Source of the DNA: Hygrophila difformis
Taxonomy: Eukaryota; Streptophyta; Magnoliopsida; Lamiales; Acanthaceae
Assembly (NCBI GenBank): GCA_030278955.1
Contig: JAOANR010000005.1
Location: forward strand, 5,623,431 to 5,687,430
Length of the DNA: 64,000 bases
Direction: 5' to 3'
The translations under genes were made by a program, and so were the position numbers. The notes under the pieces were generated by a model, which saw only the letters and a program-made list of their open reading frames with translations, was not told where the DNA came from and made no database searches. Every line of letters begins with the position of its first letter. Within the stretch, counting starts at the first letter, position 1. Positions 59,788 through 64,000 of this stretch are shown piece after piece.

Positions 59788-59957
59788 TTCTTTACAAGAA
59801 TATAAGAATGTTAATAAACATCAGCAATATAAATATTATTAATGCAAAAGCATATTTATATTATACATGGATAATAAAAGGGAAGTACAAGATATCATTA
59901 TTTATATTAAACAGGAATTATAAAAGATAAGTAAAATATATATAGCTATATAATATA
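59788..59957 (-). other. AT-rich gap between copia gag and pol frames
   Basis: 170 bp with many stops separates the gag stop (59958) from the pol ATG (59787). On the minus strand it ends TTCTTGTAAAG just before AATGG, resembling a splice acceptor. It could be an intron or a spacer that reduces Pol output; no clear donor was found. Confidence 0.4.
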
Positions 59958-60995
59958 TTATTTAGTAACAGTATCTGGCTCAACAAAATCATCAGCTTCC
60001 AGGTGCGTGATATTATCATTTAATATATCATCATAAGTATCATCGTGGGCATTATGGTGTGCTTCAACACCTGGTCTTTCTTTTCGTTTCGAGGCCTGAT
60101 ACAGTTCAGCTAAGTGTTTAGCTGTGTGGCATGTTTGAGCCACATGGCCTTTAATTCCACAACGATCACAAATTTCATCATTTTGTTTATGCTTTCTTGC
60201 ATAATTTCTTTGTTGTGGTTTGTAAGGCCTTCTGGTATCATATCTGCGATTTTGCTCAAATCGAGGCTTATTTCGATAATTATTTTGACGAGATGATTCA
60301 CCTCTGCCTCGATTGTGATACCGATTTTGGCCACGATCATCATTTTGATTTTTAAAGTGCCCACGATCACGCACATATTTCGATGATTGAGCCGCGTTCA
60401 CCTCGGGGAACGGTTTTGCACCTGCGGGCCTAGATTCATGATTTCTCAACAACAATAGGCTGTTTTGTTCAGCCAATAATAAGCAGGTGATAAGATCAGA
60501 ATATCTCTGAAAACCTTTTTGACGGTATGTCTCACTCAATACTGAGTTTTTAGCATGAAACGTAGAATACGTTTTTTCAAGCATTTCTGCTTCAGATATC
60601 TTTTGCCCACATAATTGCAATTGGGCCGTAATTTTGAACACAGCGGAATTATATTCCCGGACTGTTTTGAAATCCTGAAGTCTCAGGTTTGTCCAGTCAT
60701 CAAGGGCTTTTGGAAGCACCGTCTTTTTAAGATTATCATATCTTTCTTTCAGCTTTTCCCACAATGCCAGTGGGGATTCCACAGTCACGTACTCCATTTT
60801 AAGTGCCTCTTCGATATGATGGCACAAGAAAATCATGGCTTTTGCCTGATTTTGATGGCTGGGATTTTTGCCTTCAGCAATAGTATCTTCCAGACCCATT
60901 GAAGTAAGATGCATTTTTACATCTCGGGCCCAGGACATATAATTGCTTCCTTCAACGGTTAAGGGAGCAAATTCCTGCTTTGCAATGTTAGCCAT
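59958..60995 (-). CDS. Copia Gag
   Basis: The 345-residue protein begins MANIAKQEFAPLTVEGSNYM and carries the UBN2/gag capsid pattern (SWARDVKMHLTSMGLEDTI, AKAMIFLCHHIEEALKMEY, LWEKLKERYDNLKKTVLPKA). A basic, Arg/Asn/Gln-rich segment at about 205-275 precedes a CCHC knuckle CDRCGIKGHVAQTC near 277-290 and an acidic tail (DDTYDDILND). No lesion is visible. Gag packages element RNA into particles in the cytoplasm. It is in a different frame from pol and is terminated by its own stop, unlike many plant copia elements with one fused frame. Confidence 0.93.
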   Translation of the reverse strand: MANIAKQEFAPLTVEGSNYMSWARDVKMHLTSMGLEDTIAEGKNPSHQNQAKAMIFLCHHIEEALKMEYVTVESPLALWEKLKERYDNLKKTVLPKALDDWTNLRLQDFKTVREYNSAVFKITAQLQLCGQKISEAEMLEKTYSTFHAKNSVLSETYRQKGFQRYSDLITCLLLAEQNSLLLLRNHESRPAGAKPFPEVNAAQSSKYVRDRGHFKNQNDDRGQNRYHNRGRGESSRQNNYRNKPRFEQNRRYDTRRPYKPQQRNYARKHKQNDEICDRCGIKGHVAQTCHTAKHLAELYQASKRKERPGVEAHHNAHDDTYDDILNDNITHLEADDFVEPDTVTK

Positions 60996-61052
60996 AATCT
61001 TATTGAAAGTTTAGAAATAAGAGATTATACCTCAAATGATAATCTGGACAGA

Positions 61053-61072
61053 GTCTCCTCGTGCTGATAACG
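61053..61072 (-). promoter_or_regulatory. Putative primer-binding region of the copia element
   Basis: On the minus strand CGTTATCAGCACGAGGAG follows the LTR end CTATAACA directly. This TTATCAGCACGA form, not the usual TGGTATCAGAGC, recurs next to LTRs of some plant copia elements; the priming tRNA is not clear to me. Confidence 0.55.
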
Positions 61073-61463
61073 TGTTATAGAAATAACTATCTTTATTTAT
61101 GTATGTGTACAATAAAATGGTATATGGCTTATTAGCTTGTGTTTATAGTGGAAGTATTGTAATGGAAATTGGGATTAAATGGTGAAAGAAAGGAAGTTTA
61201 AAAGTGGGATAATAAAATGGATAAAGTGTAATAATTATGGCTATGAAATGAAACAAGTATTAAGCTTGCATAAAATTTTTCTAACTTGACTTCTCAATAC
61301 ATTACATAGGCTATTTATAAACTTTTTTATCCTCTCACTATTTACTAACCTCATAATCAAGGCATATACATTTCAAGACTTTCACATGTCTAACCTTATG
61401 ATCAAGGCATGAACATGGATGTTGAACACTAGACATTCACATGTTTTGTTTACATGCATAATA
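61073..61463 (-). repeat. Right LTR of the copia element (5' LTR on its own strand)
   Basis: Same 391-bp length as 47961-48351; I see two substitutions (GGAAATTGGG and AAGCTTGC here). It ends CATGCATAATA, followed by AATTT. Confidence 0.88.
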
Positions 61464-61780
61464 AATTTGAGTTTTTTGTACCCTCACTTTTTATAATTAT
61501 TTTATTTTATAAATTTAGATATTTGTATTTTAAAAAATAATAAATATATGAAATTTAATTTAAAAAATCAATTGAAAATTTTTAAATTATTTAAACATAA
61601 CTTTTTAATATATATATCACATTTTCTTAAAATTTATTTTTTTTCTATATAAAGAATAAAAATAATAAGGATTTAGAGAATTAAATGAGATTCTCACTAA
61701 TTTCATATTCCTAGTAATATTACATTTCCAGCAATCACATTACCATTGGTAATATAAGATTTCTTTAACCAAACGGACCC

Positions 61781-62185
61781 TAAATTTTTTTCCTATAATA
61801 TGCACAAATTAACCAAAAAAAAAAATGGACAAAAACAAAAAAGGTATTTTGATCAATCCCAATAAAAGTGTAAACAATAATCAATCTTTCTACAAGCACA
61901 ATTAAAACCAAAATAAAGTACTATGCATAATTAAACTCAACTTCAACAAATAGTTCATTACCCCTTAAAACCATCCAGAATTGCTTTTATCATATCAATT
62001 TTGTCTTCTTGATCCAAAGTAAAAAATGTACGTGCGTGCGCCATATCATTGCCAATCAAATCAGTTGCTTTAAAACCTTGCATGACATTGTTGCCCAATA
62101 ATCCTCTTATCTCTTCACCAACCTTCTTATACCACTCAAAAGCCCCGTCCTTCTTATTACAACATATTGTATTATACACATACTC
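61781..62185 (-). pseudogene. Possible last exon of an unidentified gene
   Basis: On the minus strand a 3' exon-like frame from about 62160 to the stop at 61958 reads DGAFEWYKKVGEEIRGLLG, MQGFKATDLIGNDMAHARTF and ends IKAILDGFKG. It follows ...AATAAG, a possible splice acceptor. Composition looks like genuine globular protein, but I cannot name the family. Upstream exons would have to lie beyond 62185, where an old copia relic begins, so the gene is probably truncated. The 180 bp towards 61781 are A-rich and may be its 3' UTR. Confidence 0.35.
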
Positions 62186-62511
62186 GGTCTAATAGGCTTA
62201 GATTTATATATTATACAACATGTTATCAGTACGAGGGCTGTTGGAGTTCCTCTATTCCTACCGAGATTTTATTTGAGTTTTGGTATTGGAGTTTACAATC
62301 TCTACCGAGTTTTGTTCGAGTTCTATTGAAATTTCAGTTCCTACCGGAGTTCTGGCGAACATTTTCCAAATCCATAAGAAAATCACTTGAGGTAATTAAT
62401 TCCTACTATTTTCAATGCAATTATGACTAATCTGACAAGACAAAAATTTATGCCGTTGGAAAGATCCGAGATTGAGGTAATATATTCCTACAACTTTCAA
62501 TATAAAGTGTG

Positions 62512-63143
62512 GGGCAAGGTTACTGTGCGGACGCATTGTCCATACGGACGTGCGGATGGCATCCTCCACCATTGATCATCATCCAATGCTTGAGATCATT
62601 TGTAGGGTTAGTTTTGTAATTTTACATAGGATATATACAATTCAACGAAATAACATACACAACTCAGCGACGGATCCAATCCAGTTCAGTGACGCAGCAT
62701 ATGCAATTCAGCGGCATTATTGTGTTCATTTCAGCGACGCTTAAATTTAGAGTCGGTTGAAGTTCATTGCGATTTTAAACGTATCTCAGCGACGGGCCTT
62801 CTCACAATTCAGTGATATGGCCAAATGCAATTCAGCGACATGGGATATGAAATTCAGCGACATCATTGTATTCATTTCAGCGACACAATTTTATACATTT
62901 CAACGACATAGTGCTATGCATTTGAACGCATCTCCGTGACGGAGCATACACATTTCAGCGACATGGCATATGCAATTCAGCGACTTGATATAGTATTTTT
63001 CAGCGATATAAAATACCTAACAAGTAAAATTACGAAACTAACCCTACAAATAATCTCAACCGTTGGATGATGAAATTGATCAATGGCTGAGAAATAGCTT
63101 CCGCGCGTCCGCATGCGGATATGTCCGCACCATAACTAGAACG
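62512..63143. mobile_element. MULE-type MITE with internal TTCAGCGAC repeats
   Basis: Ends GGGCAAGGTTACTGTGCGGAC and the complement of GTCCGCACCATAACTAGAACG are imperfect terminal inverted repeats sharing TGCGGAC and GTTA. Flanks TAAAGTGTG (62503-62511) and TAAAGTATG (63144-63152) are a 9-bp target duplication with one mismatch, the length typical of Mutator-like elements. An inner inverted pair (TTTGTAGGGTTAGTTTTGTAA near 62599 against TTACGAAACTAACCCTACAAA near 63029) encloses about fifteen copies of a TTCAGCGAC-like motif. It encodes no transposase; the short frames are chance. Confidence 0.75.
62650..63006 (+). repeat. Interspersed TTCAGCGAC motif array
   Basis: Variants of TTCAGCGAC (CTCAGCGACGG, TTCAGTGACGC, TTTCAGCGACA, TTTCAACGACA) recur every 18-35 bp, about fifteen times, always in the same direction and separated by unrelated AT-rich words such as ATATGCAA. 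Spacing is irregular, so this is not a simple microsatellite. Confidence 0.7.
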
Positions 63144-63415
63144 TAAAGTATGACTAACTTGTCAGAACATGAATTTATGTCGTTTGAAAGATTCGGAATT
63201 AATTATTTATCTTGGAGAATGGATGTTCAGATCATTTGGAATCAATGGGTCTCGAAAAGACCATTATAAATGAAAATATGACCACAGGCCAAGACCTCAT
63301 AAAAGAAAAAAATGATGTCAAAAGATCATATTGATCTATATATGGAAAATAAAATGATCATTTGAAGTTGATCAATATCCCAAGTGCCAAATATGGGCAC
63401 CATAATGGCTGCAAT

Positions 63416-63871
63416 TAGGGGTGGGAATAGGCCGGGCTACCCGACAGGGGCATACGGCCTGGCCTATTTCTGGCCTGGTCTGGCCTGGCCTTTTTACCAA
63501 ATAGGCCAGGCACAGGTAAATTTATAGGCCTATTTAACTAAATAGGCCTATGCCTAGGCCTTACGAAAAGCCTATTTAGCCTAATAGGCCGGCCTGATTA
63601 TTTTTATATAATTTTTTATAATTTATTAACAATATTATTTATTATTTATTTAATATTTAAATATATATTTTTTATAAAATTTAAAAATTTATTAAACAGG
63701 CTCTATAAAGACTTAAAGCCTGGCCTTTTTAACTAAATAGGCCAGACTTGGGCCTATAAACTAAGCCTATTACAGGTAATAGGCCAGGCCTAGGCCTTAC
63801 AAAAGTTTGATAGGTCTAGGCCGTACAAGGCAAGGCCTGGCCTGGCCTGGCCTGGCCTATTCCCACCCCTA
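63416..63871. mobile_element. hAT-type MITE
   Basis: Perfect 18-bp terminal inverted repeats TAGGGGTGGGAATAGGCC and its complement enclose 456 bp, flanked by the exact 8-bp duplication GCTGCAAT (63408-63415 and 63872-63879). The interior consists of GGCCTGGCC/CCTGGCCTATTT-type repeats and an AT-rich middle (63600-63690). It is inserted in the decayed copia gag. It has no coding capacity. Confidence 0.9.
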
Positions 63872-64000
63872 GCTGCAATAAGTGTGCAAATGATACAAAT
63901 TTAGTCATGTTCAGAATAATGTCAATATTAGATATGTGACAAGAATATTAATGAAAAGGATATTAGAGAAGATATTCTCAATATCACATGGCTTAAATTT

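Larger units (their letters stand above)
47961..61463 (-). mobile_element. Ty1/copia retrotransposon, split by a nested LTR element
   Basis: Two 391-bp LTRs flank gag and pol on the minus strand, and the target duplication AATTT borders both ends (47956-47960 and 61464-61468). The nested element 3 (49848-57647) interrupts pol in the reverse transcriptase; without it the copia is about 5.7 kb, a usual length. The LTR pair differs at two positions that I noticed. Gag and pol are separate frames divided by a 170-bp AT-rich gap. The internal 3' side (about 48353-48480) has a polypurine tract (minus strand TTCAAGGGGGAG) and the AACCCAGTGGGAAAAAATCC block, which I associate with Ale/Retrofit-like copia elements. 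Confidence 0.92.
39135..61780. mobile_element. Harbinger/Tourist-like MITE, split by nested retrotransposons
   Basis: GGAGCGTTTGGTT at 39135 and AACCAAACGGACCC ending at 61780 are terminal inverted repeats, each flanked outside by TAA (39132-39134 and 61781-61783), the PIF/Harbinger target preference. Removing the nested elements leaves about 500 bp (39135-39275, 47916-47960, 61469-61780). Similar inner text on both arms (GGGAATGTAATTCC on the left, TAATATTACATTTCCAGCAA on the right) supports one original element. It has no coding capacity. Confidence 0.75.
62187..63407 (+). pseudogene. Decayed copia relic (LTR end, primer site, gag start), interrupted by a MULE MITE
   Basis: TATACAACA at 62212-62220 followed by TGTTATCAGTACGAGGGC looks like an LTR end plus a copia primer region. 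A gag start follows twice: MTNLTRQKFMPLERSEIE at about 62424, and after a partial duplication of the leader, MTNLSEHEFMSFERFGINYL at 63151 onward with SWRMDVQ. The second is the recognisable copia gag N-terminus, but it is broken by frameshifts within 50 codons (MGLEKTIINENMTTGQDLI reads in another frame). The MULE MITE at 62512-63143 split the second copy exactly at its ATG. The rest of gag ends at the hAT MITE; 63880-64000 continues as unrecognisable decayed DNA. Confidence 0.55.

Overview
The window is plant nuclear DNA, most likely from a eudicot. It has chromovirus, Athila and copia LTR retrotransposons, Helitron ends, several MITEs, GT-AG introns and fragments of typical plant genes (LEUNIG, SOS4, MAP65, CDKC, SEC12-like, PFK, NADP-ICDH). 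I cannot name the species. I see no complete, functional host gene: nearly everything is mobile DNA or captured and decayed gene pieces.

Layout. (1) 1-10737: an Athila-type Ty3/gypsy element starting exactly in its tRNA-Asp primer-binding site (the 5' LTR lies outside the window). It has one open gag-pol frame (90-5504), an unusually long 3' non-coding region (5505-9312) with ~78-bp repeats and an 850-bp GC-rich host-like block, and the 3' LTR (about 9313-10737). (2) 10738-24829: the 3' part of a Helitron ending in a hairpin plus CTAG. It carries sense-oriented fragments of LEUNIG, pyridoxal kinase SOS4 and MAP65, and several exon-like pieces I cannot name. A gag-less LTR element (13115-21049, TSD GTCTT) sits inside it. 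(3) 24830-38022: a second Helitron joined head-to-tail to the first, with the same 3' hairpin. It carries fragments of a probable neurochondrin gene, CDKC, a SEC12-like WD40 gene, a phosphofructokinase and an NADP-isocitrate dehydrogenase, all on the + strand. (4) 38040-38731: a truncated hAT-like end and a Stowaway MITE. (5) 39135-61780: a Harbinger/Tourist-like MITE of about 0.5 kb blown apart by a gag-only chromovirus-like element (39276-47910, TSD CAGGT) and a copia element (47961-61463, TSD AATTT). The copia reverse transcriptase is split by a third chromovirus-like element (49848-57647, TSD AATAT). (6) 61781-64000: a possible orphan last exon, an old copia relic, a MULE-type MITE (62512-63143) and a hAT MITE (63416-63871).

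The parts interact as mobile elements, not as a pathway. The three chromovirus-like elements are related non-autonomous members with giant 3.2-3.6 kb LTRs and progressively reduced internal regions (damaged gag, deleted gag, no gag). They must borrow polymerase and integrase from a relative not seen here. The two Helitrons are gene-fragment collectors that keep splice sites and could give chimeric transcripts. Nested insertions with exact target duplications give a relative chronology: the MITE first, then the chromovirus-like and copia insertions, then the third chromovirus-like insertion into copia. LTR pairs are nearly identical by eye, so the last insertions are recent.

Limits: gene family names come from recognising conserved protein blocks by memory, without any search. 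Exon borders are read from GT/AG and homology.
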